Shown here: positions 1 to 5,338 of the stretch, piece after piece | Layout: each line of letters starts with the position of its first letter | Numbering within the stretch: the first letter of the stretch is position 1 | Assembly (NCBI GenBank): GCA_041913505.1 | Contig: JAYSFC010000134.1 | Location: 1-9,446, forward strand | Source: JAYSFC01 sp041913505 | Lineage (GTDB): Bacteria > Pseudomonadota > Gammaproteobacteria > Burkholderiales > Burkholderiaceae_C | Direction: 5' to 3' | DNA: 9,446 bases | The notes under the pieces: model-generated | The model's database searches: none | What the model was told of the DNA's origin: nothing | What the model saw: the letters and a program-made list of their open reading frames with translations, nothing else | Translations under genes and position numbers: made by a program

Positions 1-36
1 GGCAAGCGAGCGCTCAACCTTCCTTGGCCGAACGTG

Positions 37-74
37 TTTCGAGGCCCAAAACTCGCGCCATACTTGGCCTCATG
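37..74 (+). promoter_or_regulatory. Candidate promoter for a leaderless transcript upstream of the folate ligase
   Basis: A -35-like TTTCGA (37-42) and a -10-like CATACT (59-64) are separated by 16 bases, and an ATG follows at 72-74, seven bases after the -10. That spacing places the expected transcription start at or next to the ATG, and no Shine-Dalgarno sequence precedes it. The ATG opens a 13-codon reading frame ending in TGA at 111-113, not the ligase frame. It may be the original start of the ligase gene, now separated from its body. The hexamers are weak matches, so this is inference. Confidence 0.3.
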
Positions 75-109
75 CGGTTGAATTTCCTATCCGTGACCTG
101 TTACAGCAG

Positions 110-595
110 GTGATGCGCATCTGGCTGGTGAACCGGCCGGACACGGTGATCGGCGCCTACTGGCCCATCAAGGGCGAGTTCGACCCCCTGCCCGCCCTGC
201 ACCGCTGGAAGGAAGACGGCGAGCTGCTCGACGAACCGCAGTTGCGCCGCATCGGCCTGCCCGTGGTGAACAAGCAGCACAAGACCCTCACCTTCCACGC
301 CTGGTACCCCGGCTGCCCCATGGAGGAAGACGCCTACGGCATCCCCAAGCCCAAGGACACCGAGGTCATCGTGCCCACGCTGCTGTTTGTGCCCTGCGTG
401 GGCTACGCCGCTGGCGGCTACCGGCTGGGCTACGGCGGCGGCTTTTACGACCGCACCCTGGCCACGCTGCAGCCCAAGCCGTTCACCGTGGGGCTGGGTT
501 TTACCAACGGCTACCTGGACGAGTTCGAGCCCGAAGAGTTCGACCTGCCGCTTGACGCCATCCTGAACGACAACGGCGTGGTCTGGCCGGTGTGA
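110..595 (+). CDS. ygfA: 5-formyltetrahydrofolate cyclo-ligase, N-terminally truncated or replaced
   Basis: This family (MTHFS) uses ATP to convert 5-formyltetrahydrofolate to 5,10-methenyltetrahydrofolate in the cytosol, returning a folate store to one-carbon metabolism. The glycine-rich family signature GYGGGFYDRTL is at about residues 107-117, and the segments IGAYWPIKGEFDPL, LTFHAWYPG and DAILNDNGVVWPV also fit the family. The GTG at 110 (or ATG at 113) gives about 160 residues. Full-length relatives have roughly 180-200 and begin with a basic helix (K..LR....R) that helps bind ATP, and this is not encoded here. The frame is open back to position 1, but what it encodes before about residue DLLQQ (95-109) does not resemble the family. 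A 13-codon frame from ATG 72 ends in TGA overlapping the ATG at 113 (TGATG), so re-initiation is possible. The product is probably inactive or the gene is misjoined here. The identity is secure and the start is not. Confidence 0.85.
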   Translation: MMRIWLVNRPDTVIGAYWPIKGEFDPLPALHRWKEDGELLDEPQLRRIGLPVVNKQHKTLTFHAWYPGCPMEEDAYGIPKPKDTEVIVPTLLFVPCVGYAAGGYRLGYGGGFYDRTLATLQPKPFTVGLGFTNGYLDEFEPEEFDLPLDAILNDNGVVWPV

Positions 596-607
596 TCCCC
601 CCTGGAT

Positions 608-641
608 CTGGGAGGGCGGGTCAGAAAAACCCGCCGCCCAG
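608..641. terminator. Hairpin between convergent genes, possible bidirectional terminator
   Basis: CTGGG (608-612) pairs with CCCAG (637-641) and GGCGGGT (615-621) pairs with ACCCGCC (629-635). Together they form a 12-bp stem with a small internal bulge and the 7-nt loop CAGAAAA. It lies in the 25-bp gap between the convergent ligase and J-domain genes and runs into the last codons of the latter. No run of T follows on either side, so it is not a textbook intrinsic terminator. Confidence 0.4.
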
Positions 642-1838
642 GCGCGCCAAAAAGGCCTCCTCCCGCTCCTGTTCGCGGGCCAGTGCCGCCTGCTCACGCA
701 GCCAGAGCTTGAGCTGCGCATCGTCACGCACCCGCACCAAGTCGTCCTGCATCTGCGACACGACATGGGCCAGCTCCTCTTGCTCTTCCTGCAGCAGGCG
801 CGTGAGCAGTGCCTCTTTCATCCGGGCGCCCACGGGTATGCCCAACTCAACGCTCAGGCGCATCTCTGCGTCTCCCAATTCGCCTTCCAGCGTTTTAACC
901 TGATCCTTGAGTAGCAGCGACAAAGCGGCCAGCTTGTCGTCGGCCATTTGGGCAATATGAGCCTCATCCACCTGCTCGGCCTGCAATTGCAACTGCAACA
1001 GCGCCGTCAGGTCACCCCGCTCATACGCTGCGTTGGCCTGGCTCATCAACGCGCTCTTGCGCTGGCGCTCCACCGGGTCAGGCTCGCGGTCGGGGTGCAG
1101 TGCGCTGGCGAGCTGGCGGTAAATGGAGCGCAACGCGGCCTTGGCATCCTGGGCCTGCTCCTGGGCCTTGAGCTGACGGGCCGATGGAGGACGGCGAGAG
1201 CGGCGCGCAGCCTGCCGCGCATCCTCTGCCTCCTGAAAGGTATGCACTTGCTGAATCAGCGCTTCCATCAACTCTTCCGGCGAATCGATGCCCTTGAACG
1301 CCTCCCGGTCCAAGTTTTTGCCCAACACGCTCTGAGCCATATCCAGCATCTGCTCACGCACCATATTGGCCTGGTCACCCAAGTCGTCTTCGAGAGGCGG
1401 TGGTGCATAGATAGAGCACAGTTCGGCCAACTCAGGGTCGGACTCATCCACGGGGCCGCTCGATGGCAACAGGCTTTGCAAAATTTCGCGCATCGCTTTC
1501 TGTTGCGCAGCCGTCAAGCCTTTGCGCTGCAAACGCTGGTGCAGAAACACCAGCATCTCGCGGCGCGCCTCGTCCATCTTGCGCTTTAGCTCCGCCATCC
1601 GCGCCAAATGAGGGGGCCGCAGCTTGTCAGCCAGCTGCTGCAGGTCCTGCAACTGGCGGCCCAGGTTTTCCACGCGGGCCAGCAATTTATTGAACCGCTG
1701 TTGCGCGGGACTGAGCTTTTCACGTCCACGCGGCAACACCTTGAGACGACTGGCCTCCGGCGTGGAAGGGGAATGGTGCGTAGACGGGGACTGTCCGTCG
1801 CCAAAAAAATCTGCCTGGGAAGAATCCATCATGGTCAT
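621..1838 (-). CDS. J-domain (DnaJ-like) co-chaperone with central J domain and coiled-coil arms
   Basis: The 405-residue protein carries a J-like segment at about residues 234-285 with the invariant HPD tripeptide at 248-250 (context LASALHPDREPD). The HPD loop is what J proteins use to stimulate ATP hydrolysis by DnaK-type Hsp70. Helix II before HPD (LRSIYRQLA) and helix III after it (KSALMSQANAAYERGD) fit a J domain, while the remaining helices are not obvious. The flanking regions (about 40-115 and 290-395) are rich in charged residues, Gln and Leu, and are probably coiled coil. There is no Gly/Phe linker, zinc-finger region or DnaJ substrate-binding domain, so this is a class C-type J protein. 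The start at 1838 (MTMMDSS) is preferred over a longer frame reaching 1973, whose extra residues overlap repeat-associated DNA. ATGs at 1832 and 1829 are equally possible, and no clear Shine-Dalgarno is seen. The client is unknown. Confidence 0.75.
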   Translation of the reverse strand: MTMMDSSQADFFGDGQSPSTHHSPSTPEASRLKVLPRGREKLSPAQQRFNKLLARVENLGRQLQDLQQLADKLRPPHLARMAELKRKMDEARREMLVFLHQRLQRKGLTAAQQKAMREILQSLLPSSGPVDESDPELAELCSIYAPPPLEDDLGDQANMVREQMLDMAQSVLGKNLDREAFKGIDSPEELMEALIQQVHTFQEAEDARQAARRSRRPPSARQLKAQEQAQDAKAALRSIYRQLASALHPDREPDPVERQRKSALMSQANAAYERGDLTALLQLQLQAEQVDEAHIAQMADDKLAALSLLLKDQVKTLEGELGDAEMRLSVELGIPVGARMKEALLTRLLQEEQEELAHVVSQMQDDLVRVRDDAQLKLWLREQAALAREQEREEAFLARLGGGFF

Positions 1839-2186
1839 TTGCAAAGAGGGAGCCGAACCACGCCCTGGACAAGGCGCGGCAGGCGATGCTGCGCAGTGTA
1901 AAACCACATAGCAGCCGGACGACACCCGGCGCCAGCCGGGATCGGTGGAAAGCCCATGCGGAGGGCGCATCAATAGCCGCGCAAATGATCATCAGTGGTA
2001 AGCCCTGCCAACCTAAAGACTGCGCTAGCATGGTCATCGAGTCGGCCTCTTTGAACTTGAAATATCCGTTCAGGTGGAGCTTTTCGACCTGTGCGCGGAA
2101 CACCGACTGCGTTCAGTGAACGGGTCAAGCAGCTCAGGCCGGATCCATTGCTACGCGCTCCATCTGGAATGACTGACAGGAACCCC
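1839..2186. other. 348-bp gene-poor region between divergent genes
   Basis: This stretch separates the divergent J-domain gene and the GST gene. It should hold promoters for both, but no convincing -35/-10 pair stands out. TACACT on the minus strand near 1900 is a weak -10 candidate without a good -35. Short frames here resemble no protein family I recognise. Its one clear structure is the decayed repeat copy at 2039-2132. Confidence 0.5.
2039..2132 (-). repeat. Decayed copy of the dispersed hairpin repeat (partner of 3451-3548)
   Basis: Positions 2039-2071 are identical over 33 bp to the reverse complement of 3516-3548. The next ~60 bp still align with the partner: CCGTTC, GAGC..., TGCGC and GTGAACGG.TCAAG recur in the same order. 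However, the inner palindrome has lost its symmetry through substitutions and small indels. This is an old, degraded copy in opposite orientation. Confidence 0.8.
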
Positions 2187-2879
2187 ATGCTCAAGCTCTA
2201 CATCGGCAACAAGAACTACTCCTCCTGGTCCATGCGCCCCTGGGTCCTACTCAAGCAGGCGGGCATCGTGTTTGAAGAAGTGCGCGTGCGCTTTGACAGC
2301 TTTGAGGCCGACTCCGAGTTCAAACGCGCCATCGGCGCCGTGAACCCCACAGGGAAGGTGCCCGTGCTGGTGGACGGTGACCTGGTGGTGTGGGACACCC
2401 TGGCGATTGCCGAATACGTGGCCGAAACCCACCCCGATAAAAACCTTTGGCCCGCAGACCCCAAGGCACGCGCCCGCGCCCGCAGCGTCTGCGCCGAGAT
2501 GCACAGCGGCTTCACCGCCCTGCGCAGCCACTGCCCCATGAACATCGAAGCCCAGCTGGCCGACACCGGCGCCCTGATCTGGCGCGACCAGGCCGGCGTG
2601 CGCGCCGACGTGCAGCGCCTGGTGGAGATGTGGAGCGCATTGCTGCAGGAGCACGGCGGCCCGCTGCTGTTTGGCGACTTCACCGTGGCCGACGCCTACT
2701 TCGCCCCCGTGTGCATGCGCCTGCACACCTATGCCCTGCCCGTGCCTGCGCCCATCCAGGCCTATGTGGACCGCGTGCGCGCCCTGCCCGGCGTCAAAGC
2801 CTGGATCGACGAGGCGCTGGCCGAGAAGGACTTTCTGGACTTCGAAGAACCGTACCGCCTGCGCCATACCGAAGGCTGA
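2187..2879 (+). CDS. Glutathione S-transferase family protein
   Basis: This is a cytosolic 230-residue protein with the two-domain GST layout, a family that conjugates glutathione to electrophiles or reduces substrates with it. The N-terminal thioredoxin-like fold (about 1-80) has the YSSWSMRPW motif at 11-19, where a serine around 12-13 is the likely catalytic residue. The cis-proline segment GKVPVLVDG (P59) and the WDTLAIAEYVAE stretch (69-80), equivalent to the glutathione-binding E-S motif but with D-T here, follow. Residues from about 90 to 225 form the helical C-terminal domain (FGDFTVADAYFAPV is typical). The start at 2187 has AGGA at 2178-2181 with 5-nt spacing; an upstream in-frame ATG at 2169 is less well placed. 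Only five bases separate its stop from the NIPSNAP-type start, indicating a shared transcript. The substrate cannot be read from the sequence. Confidence 0.9.
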   Translation: MLKLYIGNKNYSSWSMRPWVLLKQAGIVFEEVRVRFDSFEADSEFKRAIGAVNPTGKVPVLVDGDLVVWDTLAIAEYVAETHPDKNLWPADPKARARARSVCAEMHSGFTALRSHCPMNIEAQLADTGALIWRDQAGVRADVQRLVEMWSALLQEHGGPLLFGDFTVADAYFAPVCMRLHTYALPVPAPIQAYVDRVRALPGVKAWIDEALAEKDFLDFEEPYRLRHTEG

Positions 2880-2884
2880 GCCCC

Positions 2885-3243
2885 ATGGCCGTCACCATCT
2901 ACCTGCGCTACGTGCTCAACACCCGCAAGCTGAAAGAGTTTGAGCACGAGCCTGCTCCAGCCCTTTTCGGGGATCGCGAAAAGAGCTGGAGCAGGCTCCC
3001 GGCAAACTGTGGATTCCGCTGGTCGAGAAATTCGGCGGCCAGCACCACGGCTACTTCATGCCCAGCGAGGGCGCCAACAACATTGCGCTGGCGCTGTTCA
3101 CGTTCGAGAGCCTCGCAGCCTACGAGCGCTACCGCGAGGCGTCGATGCAGGATGCGGACTGCCAGGCGGCTTTCCGCTACGCCGAGGAGACGGGCTGCAT
3201 CGTGAGCTATGAGCGGAGCTTCTTCAGGCCTGTGTTCGCCTGA
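2885..3243 (+). pseudogene. NIPSNAP-family protein gene disrupted by a hairpin insertion
   Basis: The 5' part (2885-2947) encodes 21 residues starting MAVTIYLRYVLNTRKLKEF and ending FEH. The 3' part (3001-3243) continues in another frame from GKLWIPLVEKFGGQHHGYF through IALALFTFESLAAYERYR to SYERSFFRPVFA and a TGA stop. Joined, they give about 100 residues of a NIPSNAP-type ferredoxin-like barrel, a family of small proteins whose bacterial role is poorly known. Between them lie 53 bases (2948-3000) almost wholly made of a perfect hairpin. 53 is not a multiple of three, so the downstream frame is lost. Reading through without shifting gives a nonsense tail open to about 3205. GAAGG at 2871-2875 is a usable ribosome binding site, and the gene sits 5 bp after the GST stop. 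It is inactive unless the ribosome bypasses the hairpin or the insertion is a sequence error. Confidence 0.8.
2948..2998. repeat. 51-bp perfect-ended hairpin element inserted in the NIPSNAP gene
   Basis: The left arm GAGCCTGCTCCAGC (2948-2961) is exactly complementary to GCTGGAGCAGGCTC (2985-2998). After one C/A mismatch, CTTTTCG (2963-2969) pairs with CGAAAAG (2977-2983), leaving a 7-nt loop. The result is a 21-pair hairpin. It resembles a REP-type palindromic element dropped into coding sequence. No flanking target duplication is obvious. A family codon (usually aromatic, between FEH and GKLW) appears to have been lost at the junction. Confidence 0.85.
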
Positions 3244-3271
3244 GCGAAGCCGCGTACAGGCGGTCCTTTAA

Positions 3272-3433
3272 GGATGGCCTGCATAACTCCCTGCGGTCGG
3301 TGATAGCGCGGCGTCGCGCGGTCCGCTGCGTTGCTTTTCTTGCCAATAGCCGGGCTATTGGCTGTGAAAAGGCGCCTTGCGGCCCATCCCGATCCGCACT
3401 ACCACCGACTCGCGAGGGTTATGCAGGCCATCC
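3272..3433. repeat. 162-bp imperfect palindrome (cruciform/REP-like element)
   Basis: GGATGGCCTGCATAAC (3272-3287) is exactly complementary to the 16 bases at 3418-3433. The inner GCCAATAGC (3342-3350) pairs with GCTATTGGC (3354-3362) around a 3-nt CGG centre. The sequence between these anchors remains largely complementary, for example GTCGGTG near 3296-3302 against CACCGAC near 3404-3410, and GCTTTTC against GAAAAGG. The whole element folds as one long hairpin with bulges. It lies just after the NIPSNAP stop and could also end transcription. I believe similar elements are dispersed in Comamonadaceae genomes, but that is recollection and not tested. Confidence 0.8.
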
Positions 3434-3450
3434 ATATTGATACGGCACGA

Positions 3451-3548
3451 ATCTACTTGAACCGTTCACGCTGAGCCTGTCGAAGCGCTGCGCAAGGTTT
3501 CGACAGGCTCAACCCGAACGGATATTTCAAGTTCAAAGAGGCCGACTC
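3451..3548 (+). repeat. TTCGACAGGCTCA-type hairpin repeat, intact copy
   Basis: CCGTTC (3462-3467) with TGAGCCTGTCGAA (3472-3484) pairs with TTCGACAGGCTCA (3499-3511) and GAACGG (3516-3521), a long stem with a 4-nt mismatch block and a GC-rich loop. The 33 bp at 3516-3548 recur exactly, inverted, at 2039-2071. Its outer end overlaps the stop codon of the minus-strand gene ending at 3547. Hairpins with this core are common intergenic repeats in many proteobacteria (general knowledge). It may act as a terminator for that gene. Confidence 0.85.
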
Positions 3549-4005
3549 AATAACGGAACTGCTTGCGCAAAAAAGCCTTGTGCCGCGCGATGTGTGCCAG
3601 CTGGGCGGGGGCAATGGTGCCGCCCAGGTCTTCGTCCTCGGTGTTGAGCACCTGGTTGGCATAGGCCAGCGCACGGGCTACCACCTCCTCTTCACTCACT
3701 CCCTGGGTGGCCGCCAGGTCCATGGCCACGCGGCGCATGGCGCGCTGCGACAGCATCCACATGGCACCGAACGAATCCCAGGCGGCCGCCATCTCCTTGA
3801 ACTTGTCGTGTTCGGCCAGGATGTCGTTGAGCGGCTTGGCCAGGATCTCCTGCAAGCCTTCCACCTGGGCCTTCAGGGCCTCGAACTGCGCTTCGCGCTG
3901 CAGGGCCTCGGCGGCCGCGTTGGCGGCGGCGTCAGGTGCCTGGGGCACGGGCACGCTGCCGTCGGGGTTGAGCTGGGCAATGGTGAGATCAGACGACAGG
4001 GACAT
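3547..4005 (-). CDS. Small protein of unknown function, 152 residues
   Basis: I do not recognise a named family. The protein starts MSLSSDLTIAQLNPDGS, followed by an Ala/Pro-rich linker (about 18-34). A heptad-like helical segment (about 35-70, QREAQFEALKAQVEGLQEIL) is probably coiled coil. A compact helical part follows with WDSFGAMWMLSQRAMRRVAMDLA (76-98), an acidic SEEEVVARALAYANQVL and a basic end (RHKAFLRKQFRY). There is no signal peptide or membrane segment. The start at 4005 is chosen because the upstream extension to 4197 reads antisense through cca; no Shine-Dalgarno precedes it. It diverges from cca across 39 bp. The TGA stop lies at the edge of a dispersed repeat, so the original C-terminus may have been altered. 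Codon use matches its neighbours, so it is probably a genuine lineage-specific gene. Confidence 0.65.
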   Translation of the reverse strand: MSLSSDLTIAQLNPDGSVPVPQAPDAAANAAAEALQREAQFEALKAQVEGLQEILAKPLNDILAEHDKFKEMAAAWDSFGAMWMLSQRAMRRVAMDLAATQGVSEEEVVARALAYANQVLNTEDEDLGGTIAPAQLAHIARHKAFLRKQFRY

Positions 4006-4044
4006 GGTAGCGGGACTATACGACCCTCGCCCTAAACTACACCG
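4006..4044. promoter_or_regulatory. Compact divergent promoter region, both transcripts possibly leaderless
   Basis: Only 39 bp separate the two divergent start codons. On the plus strand TAAACT (4033-4038) ends six bases before the cca ATG. On the minus strand TATAGT (4020-4015) ends nine bases before the ATG at 4005. Neither start has a Shine-Dalgarno sequence, so transcription would begin at or very near each ATG. Good -35 boxes are not evident. Confidence 0.35.
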
Positions 4045-5295
4045 ATGCAAATCTATATGGTGGGCGGCGCGGTCCGCGACAAGCTGCTGGGCAGGCCGGT
4101 GAATGACCACGACTGGGTGGTGGTGGGCGCCACGCCCGAACAGATGCTGGCACAGGGCTACCTGCCCGTGGGGCGAGACTTCCCCGTCTTTTTGCACCCC
4201 GAGACGCGCGAGGAATACGCCCTGGCCCGCACCGAGCGCAAGAGCGGGCGCGGCTACCGGGGCTTTGTGGTGCAGAGCTCGCCCGATGTGACGCTGGAGG
4301 AAGACCTCTCACGCCGCGATCTCACTATCAATGCAATAGCTACTAGCGCTTATGGGGAAAGCGCTGGAGGCATTTTTGATCCCTATTCTGGCGCTAAAGA
4401 CATCGAGGCGCGAGTGCTGCGCCATGTGACCGATGCCTTCCGCGAAGACCCCGTGCGCATCCTGCGCGTGGCGCGGTTTGCGGCGCGCTTCACCGACTTC
4501 ACGGTGGCGCCCGAGACGATGCAGCTGATGCGCGAGATGGTGGAACACGGCGAGGTGGACCACCTGGTGCCCGAGCGCGTGTGGCAGGAGCTGGCACGGG
4601 GGCTGATGGAAGAAAAGCCCTCGCGCATGTTCGAGGTGCTGCGCGCGTGCGGCGCGCTGCAGGTGCTGCTGCCCGAGGTGGCGCGCCTGTGGGGTGTGCC
4701 CCAGCGGGCCGAATACCACCCCGAGGTGGACACCGGCGTGCACCTGATGATGGTGCTGGACATGGCCGCGCGGCTGCAGGCGCCGCTGACGGTGCGCTTT
4801 GCATGCCTGGCGCACGACCTGGGCAAGGGCACCACGCCCGCCCATGTGCTGCCACGCCACATCGGTCACGAGGAGCGCAGTGCCAGGCTGCTCAGGACTG
4901 TGGCCGAGCGGCTGCGTGTGCCCGTAGACTGCCGCGAGACGGCCGACGTGGTGGCGCGCGAGCACGGCAACATCCACCGCAGCAGCGCGCTGTCGGCCGC
5001 TGCCCTGGTGCGCCTGCTCGAGCGCTGTGACGCCATCCGCAAGCCCGAGCGGTTTGCCGAAATCCTGCTGGCGTGCGAGTGCGACGCGCGCGGGCGGCTG
5101 GGGTTTGAAGAGGCCGCCTACCCGCAGCGCGAGCGCCTGGCCGCAGCGCTGCAGGCCGTGCAGGCGGTTGTCACGCGCGACATCGCCGCGCGGGCAGCGG
5201 CCCAGGGCATCGCCGGGCCCCTGGTGGGCAAGCTGATCCACCAGGCGCGGGTGGATGCCGTGGCGCACTGGCTGCGGGAAGCCGCAGCGGGGTGA
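4045..5295 (+). CDS. cca: CCA tRNA nucleotidyltransferase with HD phosphohydrolase domain
   Basis: The enzyme adds or repairs the 3'-CCA end of tRNAs from CTP and ATP without a nucleic acid template. At 416 residues it matches the ~412-residue multifunctional bacterial class I-like Cca. The nucleotidyltransferase head shows GGAVRD (7-12), the metal-binding carboxylates D21 and D23 in NDHDW, and RRDLTINA (90-97). EDPVRILRVARFAARF (134-149) is the neck motif. The HD domain, which in E. coli gives phosphatase and 2',3'-cyclic phosphodiesterase activity, has H257-D258 in LAHDLGKG and EYHPEVDTGVH upstream. Between TINA and FDPYSG the loop is about four residues longer than in E. coli and is encoded by an AT-richer, palindrome-containing stretch (4333-4380). 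The start at 4045 follows from the conserved N-terminus although no Shine-Dalgarno is present. The 3' end is convergent with the MipA gene. Confidence 0.95.
   Translation: MQIYMVGGAVRDKLLGRPVNDHDWVVVGATPEQMLAQGYLPVGRDFPVFLHPETREEYALARTERKSGRGYRGFVVQSSPDVTLEEDLSRRDLTINAIATSAYGESAGGIFDPYSGAKDIEARVLRHVTDAFREDPVRILRVARFAARFTDFTVAPETMQLMREMVEHGEVDHLVPERVWQELARGLMEEKPSRMFEVLRACGALQVLLPEVARLWGVPQRAEYHPEVDTGVHLMMVLDMAARLQAPLTVRFACLAHDLGKGTTPAHVLPRHIGHEERSARLLRTVAERLRVPVDCRETADVVAREHGNIHRSSALSAAALVRLLERCDAIRKPERFAEILLACECDARGRLGFEEAAYPQRERLAAALQAVQAVVTRDIAARAAAQGIAGPLVGKLIHQARVDAVAHWLREAAAG
4333..4380 (+). repeat. Repeat-like palindromic insert read in frame within cca
   Basis: This stretch is visibly less GC-rich than the rest of cca. 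It carries AGCGCTT (4345-4351) and AAGCGCT (4359-4365) as a 7-bp inverted repeat with a 7-nt loop, followed by GGAGGCATTTTTGAT. I recall AGCGCTT...AAGCGCT followed by a purine-rich GGAGGC and a T run as a common intergenic repeat in Comamonadaceae. Here it encodes ATSAYGESAGGIFD with no frame loss, in a surface loop of the nucleotidyltransferase domain. The family assignment is from memory. Confidence 0.5.
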
Positions 5296-5338
5296 CACCC
5301 GCTCCAGGCGCGCCGAGCCGGTTCACCCGCAGGCGCCC

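Noticed and set aside
1839..2186. Short open frames on both strands between the J-domain gene and GST
   Set aside because: They overlap the decayed repeat, have no ribosome binding sites and resemble no protein I know.
4309..5298. A 329-codon open frame on the minus strand opposite cca
   Set aside because: It has shadow-frame composition (His/Gln/Leu rich) and lies antisense to a complete, motif-bearing cca.
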